Below, piece by piece: positions 37,868 to 47,786 of a stretch of 64,000 bases of DNA. The notes beneath the pieces are model-generated. The model ran no database searches, was not told where the DNA came from, and saw only the letters and a program-made list of their open reading frames with translations. The position numbers and the translations under genes are program-made. Within the stretch, counting starts at the first letter, position 1; each line of letters begins with the position of its first letter. Location: the NCBI GenBank assembly GCA_021774785.1, contig JAJFIQ010000026.1:641379-705378 (forward strand), read 5' to 3'. The stretch is from Emcibacter sp. (lineage in GTDB: Bacteria; Pseudomonadota; Alphaproteobacteria; Sphingomonadales; Emcibacteraceae).

Positions 37868-39581
37868 CCGTATGTTAATTAGTGCTCAATTTCTGAAACG
37901 TTATGGTTGGGGGGATGCCAAGCGGTCACCATTGGCCGATGATGCCTCTTTCCGGCGGTATGAACGGTTGACACGGGGCGGTGACAGTGCCGTATTGATG
38001 GACGCACCACCAGAATTTGAGGATGTTCGACCCTTTATGGCCGTGACGCAATATCTGCAAAAGGCGGGACTTGCGGCACCAAAGGTGATGGCCAGTGACG
38101 AAGACAATGGATTTTTACTGCTGGAAGATATGGGTAATGATTTATTCGCCTGCGTGATGGTTGACGATCCGGCACAGGAAAAGCCGCTTTACCAACTGGC
38201 TGTCAATGGCCTTGTCCATCTGCATAGGGCAGCTCCACCAACAGATATTCCATCCTATGATGCGAATTTATTGCTGACAGAACTATCCCTGTTTACGGAT
38301 TGGTATCTGCCGGCATTGAGGGGTCAGGCCCTGTCTGATCAGGAAAGATATGAGTTCTTACAGTTATGGCAGGATATTTTACCCCATGTAACCCAGAATC
38401 TTAATTGCCTTGCCTTAAGGGATTATCATGCAGAAAACCTCATGCTCAGATCAGGGCAGGCGGGTCTGGCAAAGCTTGGACTTCTGGATTTTCAGGATGC
38501 TACAATCGGACATAAAGCCTATGATCTGGTATCTCTGCTTCAGGATGCGCGGCGAGATGTATCCCCTGATCTGGAACAGGAAATACTTGATGACTATATA
38601 AAGGCCACCGGGACGGACGGACAAAAATTCCGCCTTGCTTATGCCATCCTTGGTGTGCAACGCAATGCCAAGATCATCGGTATTTTCACCCGGCTCTGTA
38701 TGCGGGATGGCAAAGCAGCTTATCTTGATAAAATTCCACGGGTCTGGGCCTTGTTGGCGCGGAATTTTGTCCATCCTGTTCTGTCGCCTGTTAAGGTATG
38801 GATGGATGATCATATTCCATCGGAAATAAGGTCACAGAATTTCTCGCCAAAGCCCTTCATGCCCCAAAATGCCATGATCCTTGCTGCGGGTTTGGGCAAG
38901 CGTATGCGGCCTCTGTCTGATGATTGCCCCAAACCCTTGATCACTGTCGCGGGAAAGGAGCTATTGTCTTATTCACTGGATGGGCTATGTGCTGCCGGGG
39001 TAAGGGATGTGGTGATCAATATGCATTATCTGGCGGATCAGATGGAACAGTTTGTCAAACAGCATCATGATCATCGGATGATGCTTACTCTGTCCGATGA
39101 GCGGGAACAGCTCTTGAATAGTGGCGGCGGTGTGAAAAACGCCCTTGAAAAATTGGGAAATTCACCTTTTCTTATCCTGAATAGCGACATGATCTGGCGC
39201 GATGGGTCATGCCAGATGCTACATCGGATGGCGGCTTTCTGGCAAGACGACCGCATGGATATAATGATGCTGTTGGTGCCACGCCATAAAGCATTTGGTT
39301 ATGATGCTGCCGGGGACTATCATCGGGATGATCAGGGCCGCCTGACCGCCCGGGGAAAAGATAGCACCGCCGATTATGTTTACAGTGGTATCATGATCAT
39401 GAAACCGGAATGTTTTGAGGGGTCACAAGAAGGGGCTTTTTCCCTGCGCCAGCAATTTGATAATGCCGAAAAACAAGGTCGGTTATTTGGTATCATTCAC
39501 GATGGGGAATGGTATCATGTGGGCACACCGGAATCCCGGGATAAATTGGAGGAAATATTTACCAGATGCCAAGGCGGCTAA
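37860..39581 (+). CDS. amgK-murU: Fused AmgK-MurU: MurNAc/GlcNAc kinase plus MurNAc-1-phosphate uridylyltransferase
   Basis: A 573-residue two-domain protein. Residues 1-333 form an aminoglycoside-phosphotransferase-type kinase, with DYHAENLML as the catalytic loop and LLDFQDATIGHKAYDL as the metal-binding motif. Residues 334-573 form a nucleotidyltransferase opening ILAAGLGKRMRPLSDD with PKPLI, followed by NSGGGVKNAL and HVGTPESRDK. In Pseudomonas and other non-E. coli Gram-negatives AmgK and MurU are separate proteins that make UDP-MurNAc from recycled MurNAc and thereby bypass fosfomycin-sensitive synthesis. Here one continuous frame carries both, and the internal ATG at 38859 has no ribosome-binding site. 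The gene overlaps addB by 16 bases. Confidence 0.85.
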   Translation: MTDRMLISAQFLKRYGWGDAKRSPLADDASFRRYERLTRGGDSAVLMDAPPEFEDVRPFMAVTQYLQKAGLAAPKVMASDEDNGFLLLEDMGNDLFACVMVDDPAQEKPLYQLAVNGLVHLHRAAPPTDIPSYDANLLLTELSLFTDWYLPALRGQALSDQERYEFLQLWQDILPHVTQNLNCLALRDYHAENLMLRSGQAGLAKLGLLDFQDATIGHKAYDLVSLLQDARRDVSPDLEQEILDDYIKATGTDGQKFRLAYAILGVQRNAKIIGIFTRLCMRDGKAAYLDKIPRVWALLARNFVHPVLSPVKVWMDDHIPSEIRSQNFSPKPFMPQNAMILAAGLGKRMRPLSDDCPKPLITVAGKELLSYSLDGLCAAGVRDVVINMHYLADQMEQFVKQHHDHRMMLTLSDEREQLLNSGGGVKNALEKLGNSPFLILNSDMIWRDGSCQMLHRMAAFWQDDRMDIMMLLVPRHKAFGYDAAGDYHRDDQGRLTARGKDSTADYVYSGIMIMKPECFEGSQEGAFSLRQQFDNAEKQGRLFGIIHDGEWYHVGTPESRDKLEEIFTRCQGG

Positions 39582-42550
39582 AAAAAGCTCCGGAACTTTA
39601 TACTCTAGCCCCCCATAGATCATTTGTGGATGGATTAGTTCAGGGTATCCGCGCCCGATTTGGTGATGACCCCATAAGCCTAAGTGACGTGTTGATTTTA
39701 CTGCCTAACCGCCGGGCCGTACGCTCTTTGCGGGATGCCTTTCTCAGGGCCGCAGATGGTAAATCCCTGTTGCTGCCGCGTATTGAACCCATTGGCGACG
39801 TAGATGAGGATGATCTGTTTTTGTCGGGCAATCTGCCTCAGGCCACGTGGGATATGGATCTCGCGCCACCAATTCCAGCCCATATGCGCCAAATGCTATT
39901 GATGGATATCATCGAGCGCTGGTATCAAAGTCGGGGGGAGACTCCGCCGGAATCGGCCCAATGCGCCATCCTTGCTCAGGCACTGGCCCAATTTCTGGAT
40001 CATGTGCAGACTGAACAATTGACCTTCAGGGATCTGGAAAATCTGGTGCCGTCGGAATATGCATCCCACTGGCAACAGACACTGGATTTTTTGAAAATAC
40101 TGACTGAAAACTGGCCGGATATTTTGGGACTAACCGGATTTTCCGATGTGGCTGCGCGGCGGAATATCCTATTGGAGGGCTTACGGGAAAAATGGCTTGA
40201 AAACCCACCTAAACATCCGATCATAGCCGCCGGTTCAACGGGTTCTATTCCGGCCACGGCAAATTTGCTCGGGGTAATCGCCTGTCTGCCCAAAGGTATG
40301 GTCGTCCTACCCGGACTTGATCTTACTATGGACGGGGAAAGCTGGACGTTCCTGGATGATACCCACCCACAGGCGACCATGAAAAACCTGCTCTCTATTA
40401 TTGGTGCCGGACGGGATGTGGTGGAAAATTGGCTTGATACAGATACAGAAGCATCAGCACGGGATCAGCTTCTACAGGAAGTGATGCGTCCGGCGGAAAC
40501 CACCGATCAATGGCGGAGCCTTGATCTGAACCTTGAGAAGGCCAGTTGTGATTTTATCCGCCTTGATGCGCCCGGACCCCGGGAAGAGGCAGGTATGATC
40601 GCCCTCATGCTGCGCGAGGTGCTGGAGACGCAGGGCAGGACCGCCGCTTTGGTTACAACGGACCGCCAACTGGCGCGGCGTGTCGCGGGGGAGATGAAAC
40701 GCTGGGGTCTGACCATTGATGACAGTGCCGGAATTCCGTTGCTCAATAGCCCCACAGGCGTCTATTTAAGATTAACCGCCCAGATGGTTGGCGAGGGCGT
40801 GGCTCCTGTGGCCCTCTTGTCCGTTTTGAAGCACCCTCTCACGGCCGGGGGACAGGATGTTGGAAGTTTCCGCAAAATGACCCGGTCTCTGGAAGAAAAA
40901 ATTCTGCGTGGTCCGCGTCCTGCTGCAGGTTGTGGGGGGGTATCACATGCCATAAAGAAGGGCGACCTGAAAGATTGGTGGCAGGGTGTGAGCGATCTTA
41001 TCACCCCCTTTGAGAAGGTCATGCAGCAGTCACAGGCATCCTTTGAAGAGATATTGATCAGCCATGTGGAAATGGTCGAGCGGCTCAGCGCATCCGATGA
41101 CCGTAGCGGGCCGGAGCGATTATGGAAAGGTGATGCGGGTGATGCGGCGGCAAAGCTGATCGAGGATTTACAGCTAGCGGCCCTCTATCTTCCCGCCATA
41201 AAACCTGAAAATTATCCGGCCTTGCTTGAGGTTTTCATGGCCAGCATTACCGTTCGGCCCAAATACGGTCTGCACCCCCGGCTTAACATCCTTTCACCAT
41301 TGGAGGCGCGACTGCAACAGGCTGACCTTGTAATATTGGCCGGACTGAATGAGGGAAGCTGGCCACCGGAATCGCCGTCCGACCCGTGGATGAGCCGTCC
41401 CATGCGCGAGGATTTCGGTCTGCCGTCACTGGAGCGGAAAATTGGCCTTAGCGCCCATGATTTTGTTCAGGCCGCATCCTCGGCCCAAGTGGTCATGACC
41501 CGTTCGATAAAGCTAGATAGCACCCCGACGGTAAAATCCCGATGGTTAAGCCGTATGGATGCCATTGCACCGGACATCGCCAAGGCCGCTGATATATCCC
41601 AATGGCTTGACTGGTATCATGCCCTTGACCAACCTGTGGAAGATAAGAAGATTTCGCCGCCGCGACCAACCCCGCCCGTGGCCGCCCGTCCCCGTAGTCT
41701 GTCGGTGACCCGTATCCAGAAATGGATGCAGGACCCCTATAGCATTTATGCGCGGTATATTCTGAAGCTAAAGACCCTTGATTCGCTGGACGCTGACCCG
41801 GGGGCCGCTGACAAAGGCACAATCATTCATGATGCGCTGGATGATTTTATGCAGAAATATTCAGATGAGCTTCCGCCCGATGCCGTCACCCGGCTTGTTA
41901 AATTTGGAGCGGTAAGATTTGAAGATTATCTTGATCGACCAACAGTGCGCGCCTTTTGGTGGCCCCGTTTCATTCATGTGGCGGAATGGTTCGTGGAAAC
42001 AGAAAAGGTAAGGCGTTTAACCTCCAGGACTGTCGCAACAGAAGTAACAGCAAGACAGGATTTTGACCTGCCTGGCGGGCGGTTCACTCTGACCGCCAAG
42101 GCGGACCGTATTGATCAGATGAGTGACGGCAGCTATAGCATCATTGATTATAAAACCGGTAAAAATGCTACGGCACGTGAATTATATGCCGGATATGCGC
42201 CGCAATTACCGCTGGAAGGTCTCATGGCTCAAAACGGTAACTTTGATGGCCTTGTGGCGGGGACGGTTAGTGATCTGTCCTATTGGCAGTTGAAGGGCGG
42301 AGAAGAGGTGGCAAAAATTACCAACTTCAACTTGACGTCCCGTGCCAAGATGGATGTGGCAGCGGTGATCACGTCATCTTATGATGGTCTGGTGCGGCTG
42401 GTGACCACTTTTGATATGCCCGATACAGCCTATTTGAATAATCCCCGCCCCGATAATCTGGGCTACGGCGAATATGACCATCTTGCCCGCACCAAAGAAT
42501 GGCAGGGCAATGACCTGGGCGATGTGGGTCAGGGGGAGGAGACGGAATGA
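39566..42550 (+). CDS. addB: AddB, double-strand break repair helicase-nuclease subunit
   Basis: A 994-residue alphaproteobacterial-type AddB. It starts inside the end of the amgK-murU gene. The N-terminal half is an inactivated helicase-like region (LLPNRRAVRSLRDAFLRA), and the C-terminus is a PD-(D/E)XK nuclease (GTIIHDALDDFM, then KADRIDQ and SIIDYKTGK). I do not see the four-cysteine iron-sulfur set of Bacillus AddB. With AddA it resects DNA ends for RecA loading. It overlaps addA by four bases. Confidence 0.93.
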   Translation: MPRRLKKAPELYTLAPHRSFVDGLVQGIRARFGDDPISLSDVLILLPNRRAVRSLRDAFLRAADGKSLLLPRIEPIGDVDEDDLFLSGNLPQATWDMDLAPPIPAHMRQMLLMDIIERWYQSRGETPPESAQCAILAQALAQFLDHVQTEQLTFRDLENLVPSEYASHWQQTLDFLKILTENWPDILGLTGFSDVAARRNILLEGLREKWLENPPKHPIIAAGSTGSIPATANLLGVIACLPKGMVVLPGLDLTMDGESWTFLDDTHPQATMKNLLSIIGAGRDVVENWLDTDTEASARDQLLQEVMRPAETTDQWRSLDLNLEKASCDFIRLDAPGPREEAGMIALMLREVLETQGRTAALVTTDRQLARRVAGEMKRWGLTIDDSAGIPLLNSPTGVYLRLTAQMVGEGVAPVALLSVLKHPLTAGGQDVGSFRKMTRSLEEKILRGPRPAAGCGGVSHAIKKGDLKDWWQGVSDLITPFEKVMQQSQASFEEILISHVEMVERLSASDDRSGPERLWKGDAGDAAAKLIEDLQLAALYLPAIKPENYPALLEVFMASITVRPKYGLHPRLNILSPLEARLQQADLVILAGLNEGSWPPESPSDPWMSRPMREDFGLPSLERKIGLSAHDFVQAASSAQVVMTRSIKLDSTPTVKSRWLSRMDAIAPDIAKAADISQWLDWYHALDQPVEDKKISPPRPTPPVAARPRSLSVTRIQKWMQDPYSIYARYILKLKTLDSLDADPGAADKGTIIHDALDDFMQKYSDELPPDAVTRLVKFGAVRFEDYLDRPTVRAFWWPRFIHVAEWFVETEKVRRLTSRTVATEVTARQDFDLPGGRFTLTAKADRIDQMSDGSYSIIDYKTGKNATARELYAGYAPQLPLEGLMAQNGNFDGLVAGTVSDLSYWQLKGGEEVAKITNFNLTSRAKMDVAAVITSSYDGLVRLVTTFDMPDTAYLNNPRPDNLGYGEYDHLARTKEWQGNDLGDVGQGEETE

Positions 42551-45500
42551 CGTCACCAACAGATGAACAGGCCCGCGCCTCTGATCCGGGCGCATCCGTA
42601 TGGGTGGCGGCATCTGCCGGTACGGGCAAGACCTTTGTACTCACCAACCGGGTATTAAGAATATTGCTCAATGGCACCCGCCCGGAGAAAATCTTATGCC
42701 TGACCTTTACCAAGGCTGCCGCAGCAGAAATGGCTAACCGGATTAACAAGCGGCTAGGGCAATGGGTGGTTTGCACTGAAGAAATTCTGAGTCAGCAGAT
42801 CACCGAGCTTACGGGGGAGAAGCCATCTTCTGAGCAATTGGAGCAGGCCCGGAAACTTTTCGCACAAGTGCTTGAGGTTCCCGGCGGACTGAAAATCCTC
42901 ACCATTCATTCTTTCTGTCAGTCATTGCTGGGTCGCTTCCCGCTGGAAGCGGGTATCGCACCCCATTTTCAGGTTATGGACGACCGAACCACCTTGGAAC
43001 ATCTGACACGGGCCAAGGACATAGTTCTGACGGAGGCTCAACCAGACATCAGCCCCGCATTGGCAAAAGCTCTGACCCATATTTCCTGCAAGGTGACGGA
43101 AAATACCTTTGCCGATTTAATCAGGGAATTGATTGGTCAGAGAAGCGGTCTGGAGCGCATGATGACGCACTTTCAAATGGTGGATCGGGCTGTGCTTGCC
43201 ATGGGTAAAATGCTGAACCTGAAACCTTCGGATAGTCGGGAAGCGTTCATAGAAGACGCTTGCCGTGAAGAGCAGTTTAATGGTATTGGCCTGCGCCGCG
43301 CTGTGGAAAGCCTTTTGAGTGGTAGTGCCACAAATCAAAAAATTGCGACAAAGATGGCAAATTGGTTATCTTCCCCCAATGACCGGGCGCAAAATTATGT
43401 TGAATATATTTCTGCCTTCCTGACCAAGGGCGGTGATATCCGTAAGAAACTGATGCCCGATAAGATGGTGGCGAGCAGTCCCGCAGAATTTGAGGCCATG
43501 GGCCATGAGGCGGAACGGCTTCTGGCCATAGAAGAAAAATTAAAGCTACTGACCCTGATGGAAAATAGTGCGGCTTTATTGACTATTGGTGCAGCCATGA
43601 TGACGGCCTTTGGCGACAGCAAAAAACGTCATGCGGTGATGGATTATGATGATCTGATACTGAAGGTGACAGGCCTGATCGGACGCTCCGGCATTGCCGA
43701 CTGGATTTTATACAAGCTGGACGGGGGTATTGATCACATTCTGATTGATGAGGCACAGGATACCAACCCGGAACAATGGCAAGTGGTCAAGTCCCTTGCC
43801 AATGAGTTCTTTGTCGGCGAAGGCAGTAGGCAGGAGAGGCGAACCATTTTTGCTGTTGGTGACGTCAAACAATCCATTTATTCCTTTCAACAGGCAGACC
43901 CAAAGGAATTCGTCGAAAACCGGAATATTTTTGCGCAAAAATCCTTGGATGCGAAACATCAATTTCACAATATCAGTCTGGCTTTGTCCTTCCGTTCAAC
44001 ATCAGCCGTGCTTGGTCTGGTGGACAGGGTATTTGAGACAGCGGAAAGCCGCATCGCCCTGTCTTTCAGTGATGAGGAGATTATCCATAGGCCGTCCCGA
44101 ACCGGTGAGGCGGGTTTGGTGGAGCTATGGCCGACGGAAAAGACCGCGGACGTGCCGGAGCCCGATGACTGGCAGCCGCCCGTTATACAGCAGCCTGCAA
44201 CATCACCCGAAATGAAGCTGGCTATCAGAATAGCGGACCGCATTGCAGGCTGGCTGAAAGATAAAGAAATTCTGACCTCACAAGCACGGCCCATCGCGCC
44301 GGGGGATATTATGATTTTGGTGCGGCGGCGCACAAAATTTGATGATTATATGATCCGGGCGTTAAAAGCGCGGGACATTCCCGTTGCCGGTCAGGATAAG
44401 ATGGAACTGAGCAAGCAGATAGCGGTCATGGATTTGATTGCCATGGGAAATTTTGTCCTGCTGCCCAGTGATGACCTTACCTTGGCGGTGGTTCTGAAGA
44501 GTCCGTTTATCGGCTTTAACGAGCAGGATTTATATGACTTGGCTTATGGGCGGTCTGGCAGCTTATGGGCGGCATTATTATCCCGGAAATCGGAACGGGA
44601 AATTTTCGGTCGCGCCCATGATCTGTTGGTGGCTTGCTTGAATTTTGCCGATACCGCCCCGCCCTTTGAGTTTTATAATAATTTATTGACCACCCTTGGT
44701 GGGCGGAAACATTTGCTCAGCAGGCTAGGGGAAGAAGCCAATGACCCTATTGATGAATTTTTGCAGCTGGCCATGGGCTATGAGCAGAATAATATTTCCG
44801 CGCTTCAGGGCTTCTTAAGCTGGATTGAACGCGGCGATGTTCAGATCAAGCGCGATATGGAACAGGATCAGCCACAAGTCAGGATTATGACTATTCACGG
44901 GGCCAAGGGGCTTCAGGCCCCCATCGTAATTTTACCGGATACTTGTCAGATACCCACCAGAGGATCAAGTCTTTTATGGGCCGGGTCAGAGCCGGACAAA
45001 CTTCTCTTCTGGCCCGGAAGAAAGGATTTTGAACTGGGGCCATGTAAAGAGGCGCGGGATATGATTAACCTGACCCGGGATCAGGAATATCAGCGGCTTT
45101 TATATGTGGCGATGACCCGGGCAGAAGACAGGCTTTATATCACCGGATGGGAAGGCAAGCGGGATCGTAGTGAGACTTGCTGGTATGACCAGATTTTTAA
45201 CGCCCTTGAAAATATGGATGGGGTCATTAAAGGGGAAGAAGACTATCTCCTGCGCCTGACATGCCCACAGGAAAATAAGATCAAGACAAAAACTGCCCTG
45301 TTAAAGGAATATGACGCGGTAACCAGCCTTCCCCTATGGGCAAAGGCAATGCCCGTGGACGAGCCATCCCCCGTGCGTCCCCTAAGCCCTTCCCGCCCGG
45401 CAGAGGAAGAACCCGCTGTGTTAAGCCCGCTGCTATCGGGCCAGCAAAAAAATCAGGACCAGCGAAGGTTCCACCGGGGTCGCTTGATTCATCGCCTGTT

Positions 45501-45957
45501 GGAGATTTTGCCAGACCTGCCGGAGGACAAGCGCGAAAACGTGGCCCGAAATTTCTTGAACCAATCTGCCTATGCACTTGATACTGCGGATATTGATCAA
45601 ATAATTATACAGCTGACGGATATTCTGACCGATAGGGAATTCGCCCAGCTCTTCTCACAGGACAGCCGTGCGGAAGTGTCTATTGTTGGGCTTGTGGGTA
45701 CCGTTCCGGTGTCGGGACAGGTGGACCGGCTGGTGGTGACGGATGATCAAATTCTGATTGTTGATTATAAAACCAATCGCCCACCCCCAAAAGATGTGAC
45801 CGATGTATCGCGGCTTTATATCCGACAGATGGCGGCTTACCGGGCTGTGCTTACGAATATATATCCAGATAAAGTCATACGTTGCATGCTGTTATGGACC
45901 GATGTAGCGTGCCTTATGGAATTACCGGATGATATCCTGACGTCGGTAAAATTCTGA
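42547..45957 (+). CDS. addA: AddA, double-strand break repair helicase-nuclease subunit
   Basis: A 1136-residue UvrD-type helicase with a C-terminal nuclease domain. Motif I is AASAGTGKTFVLTNR, motif Ia TFTKAAAAEMANRI, motif II LIDEAQDTNPEQW, motif III GDVKQSIYSFQQADP, and motif VI YVAMTRAEDRLYITG. The nuclease part has RGRLIHRLLE and GQVDRLVV...IVDYKTNRP. It replaces RecBCD in most alphaproteobacteria. Translation is coupled to addB. Confidence 0.95.
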   Translation: MTSPTDEQARASDPGASVWVAASAGTGKTFVLTNRVLRILLNGTRPEKILCLTFTKAAAAEMANRINKRLGQWVVCTEEILSQQITELTGEKPSSEQLEQARKLFAQVLEVPGGLKILTIHSFCQSLLGRFPLEAGIAPHFQVMDDRTTLEHLTRAKDIVLTEAQPDISPALAKALTHISCKVTENTFADLIRELIGQRSGLERMMTHFQMVDRAVLAMGKMLNLKPSDSREAFIEDACREEQFNGIGLRRAVESLLSGSATNQKIATKMANWLSSPNDRAQNYVEYISAFLTKGGDIRKKLMPDKMVASSPAEFEAMGHEAERLLAIEEKLKLLTLMENSAALLTIGAAMMTAFGDSKKRHAVMDYDDLILKVTGLIGRSGIADWILYKLDGGIDHILIDEAQDTNPEQWQVVKSLANEFFVGEGSRQERRTIFAVGDVKQSIYSFQQADPKEFVENRNIFAQKSLDAKHQFHNISLALSFRSTSAVLGLVDRVFETAESRIALSFSDEEIIHRPSRTGEAGLVELWPTEKTADVPEPDDWQPPVIQQPATSPEMKLAIRIADRIAGWLKDKEILTSQARPIAPGDIMILVRRRTKFDDYMIRALKARDIPVAGQDKMELSKQIAVMDLIAMGNFVLLPSDDLTLAVVLKSPFIGFNEQDLYDLAYGRSGSLWAALLSRKSEREIFGRAHDLLVACLNFADTAPPFEFYNNLLTTLGGRKHLLSRLGEEANDPIDEFLQLAMGYEQNNISALQGFLSWIERGDVQIKRDMEQDQPQVRIMTIHGAKGLQAPIVILPDTCQIPTRGSSLLWAGSEPDKLLFWPGRKDFELGPCKEARDMINLTRDQEYQRLLYVAMTRAEDRLYITGWEGKRDRSETCWYDQIFNALENMDGVIKGEEDYLLRLTCPQENKIKTKTALLKEYDAVTSLPLWAKAMPVDEPSPVRPLSPSRPAEEEPAVLSPLLSGQQKNQDQRRFHRGRLIHRLLEILPDLPEDKRENVARNFLNQSAYALDTADIDQIIIQLTDILTDREFAQLFSQDSRAEVSIVGLVGTVPVSGQVDRLVVTDDQILIVDYKTNRPPPKDVTDVSRLYIRQMAAYRAVLTNIYPDKVIRCMLLWTDVACLMELPDDILTSVKF

Positions 45958-45962
45958 TCACA

Positions 45963-45982
45963 TTTCTTTCTTTCTTTCTTTC
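45963..45982. repeat. Tetranucleotide repeat (TTTC)5
   Basis: Five perfect TTTC units just after the addA stop and about 70 bases before the trxA start. Such tracts can change length by slippage; here it lies in the trxA leader or promoter region. Confidence 0.9.
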
Positions 45983-46051
45983 TCTTGACGGACGACGGAT
46001 GGCTTCTTACATTTGACCAGACGAGATATTTTATATAAGGATTTTAAGAAA

Positions 46052-46372
46052 ATGAGCATAATTGCAGTTACAGATGGCGAGTTTCAGGACAAAGTCCTGA
46101 ATGCTGATGAATTGGTACTGGTGGATTTCTGGGCAGAATGGTGTGGCCCCTGTAAACAACTTTCCCCGGTTCTGGAACAGATTTCCGGTGAAATGGGTGA
46201 TAATCTTACCATTGCCAAAGTGAATATTGATGAAAACCCGGAATCACCAACCAGCTATGGTGTCCGCAGTATTCCGACCATGCTTCTGTTTAAAGGCGGC
46301 GAAGTGGCGGCCATAAAAGTGGGCAATTGTTCCAAGTCTGATCTGGAAGGCTGGATCAAGGAAAACAGCTAA
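46052..46372 (+). CDS. trxA: Thioredoxin
   Basis: A 106-residue thioredoxin with the redox motif WCGPC (C31 and C34), the buried aspartate D25 and the cis-proline in RSIPTMLLF. A third cysteine in VGNCSKSDLEG is less common. I place the start at ATG 46052, with AAGGA at 46037-46041, because an upstream TTG at 46013 would add residues not found in thioredoxins. It is followed by a clear terminator. Confidence 0.95.
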   Translation: MSIIAVTDGEFQDKVLNADELVLVDFWAEWCGPCKQLSPVLEQISGEMGDNLTIAKVNIDENPESPTSYGVRSIPTMLLFKGGEVAAIKVGNCSKSDLEGWIKENS

Positions 46373-46398
46373 ATTTCAGATTAGCTTGAAAGATTAAG

Positions 46399-46425
46399 AA
46401 CGCGGCTTTTCAGTCGCGTTTTTTT
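46399..46425 (+). terminator. Rho-independent terminator of trxA
   Basis: Stem AACGCGGC (46399-46406) with GTCGCGTT (46413-46420), one G-U, loop TTTTCA, followed by a T tract to 46425. It ends the addB-addA-trxA run. Confidence 0.9.
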
Positions 46426-46489
46426 ATGGTTATACTGTATGATTGATTTCTGAAAATTATAAGTAACTGTAATATAGGGGGGAATAATT

Positions 46490-47785
46490 ATGAAAATGAA
46501 CGTCGTACTGCCATTGATGCTGACCATGTTTCTCGGCGGATGCACCAGCAGCCAGACCACGCGGGAAACGTCCGTTTTCTGTCGGGGTGAGTATCTTATG
46601 GCCCTTGATGATGGTGCCACATTATCGAATTTAATCATGTCAACCGCCAACTCAAAAAGTGGAGAAGCCCGACTCTATGATTATCTTTATAAAAATCTGG
46701 ACCGGAAGCTCTCCGTATCCAAATATGCGGATAAGAAAAAATACCGGGTTCTTATTATGTCCGGTGGCGGTCAGAATGGTGCCTTTGGCGCGGGTGTTCT
46801 GAACGGCTGGAGCGGGAGAAGCGAAGGCGTGCAGCGATCAGATATTGATATGGTCACCACTATCAGCACGGGGGCCATGGCCCTGACCTATACCCTGGTC
46901 GGAAATTATGGCCAGCCAGACCAGCGAGAAATTTCCGATACGGCATTACAGGTAGTTTTTACCAAAAAACCAGAGGATGACCTGATTGAGAAGAAAAGCC
47001 TTCTTGACATAATCCAGACCAACTCACTGGCCAATACAGAAGGGCTGGAGGAAACACTGGACGATGCGGTTGAGACGCTCATGCCGATGATAGCTGGTTG
47101 GCCTGATGATGGTATCTGGTATGGTAAATCGGCCTTTGCCGGTATGGTCAATATGGATGATGGCAGATTTTATATTGCCGACCTGTTACATGTTGCCCGT
47201 CAGACAAATACTGATCCGCTGGCGCAGGACTGTTATAAAGAAATTATACAGGCCTCATCGGCAGAACCGGTGAATTTTCCACCACGCTTTATCACCACCA
47301 ATCCCACAAAACCTGAGACCGGAAATATGTATGTTGATGGGGGTTTGCGCTTTGGAATGTTTTGGGGTGTTAACCTCAGGGCTATCAGAAAACGCAATTT
47401 GGATATAGAGGTTTATGTCATCGTCAATGGCGACCTAGCAACGGATTCATTTGTCTGTCATGACATTGGTGGCTGTTACAGAGAGAAAAAAACCATAAAA
47501 AATAAAGTTTTTGATATCGCGCAAAGATCATCCGTCATAGCCACGGATCAGCTCTATAAGGGATCACTGGATAAAATATACTGGAATTTGGTGAAGGAAT
47601 TTGGCGTGGGTAACTTCACCATGAATTACACCTATATCAAGCCGGAATATATCGAAAGAGAATATAATCGAAATAAGAATTGTCAGAAAAGTACAAGTTC
47701 CTTCGATCCTGCCTATATGACATGTTTATATAATATTGGTAAAGAGGTTGCTGATAAATGGGAATGGCAGGAATTTATACCCTAA
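46490..47785 (+). CDS. Patatin-like phospholipase lipoprotein
   Basis: A 431-residue protein. A lipoprotein signal ends in LGGC with the lipidated Cys18 followed by TSS, which favours outer-membrane location. The patatin domain shows the oxyanion loop SGGGQNGAFGAGVLNGW, the nucleophile Ser126 in TTISTGAM, and the catalytic Asp283 in VDGG. The elbow is T-I-S-T-G where most homologues have G-x-S-x-G, so the first glycine is replaced. It probably hydrolyses acyl esters of envelope lipids. It stands alone after the trxA terminator and converges with folC one base away. Confidence 0.85.
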   Translation: MKMNVVLPLMLTMFLGGCTSSQTTRETSVFCRGEYLMALDDGATLSNLIMSTANSKSGEARLYDYLYKNLDRKLSVSKYADKKKYRVLIMSGGGQNGAFGAGVLNGWSGRSEGVQRSDIDMVTTISTGAMALTYTLVGNYGQPDQREISDTALQVVFTKKPEDDLIEKKSLLDIIQTNSLANTEGLEETLDDAVETLMPMIAGWPDDGIWYGKSAFAGMVNMDDGRFYIADLLHVARQTNTDPLAQDCYKEIIQASSAEPVNFPPRFITTNPTKPETGNMYVDGGLRFGMFWGVNLRAIRKRNLDIEVYVIVNGDLATDSFVCHDIGGCYREKKTIKNKVFDIAQRSSVIATDQLYKGSLDKIYWNLVKEFGVGNFTMNYTYIKPEYIEREYNRNKNCQKSTSSFDPAYMTCLYNIGKEVADKWEWQEFIP

Positions 47786-47786
47786 A

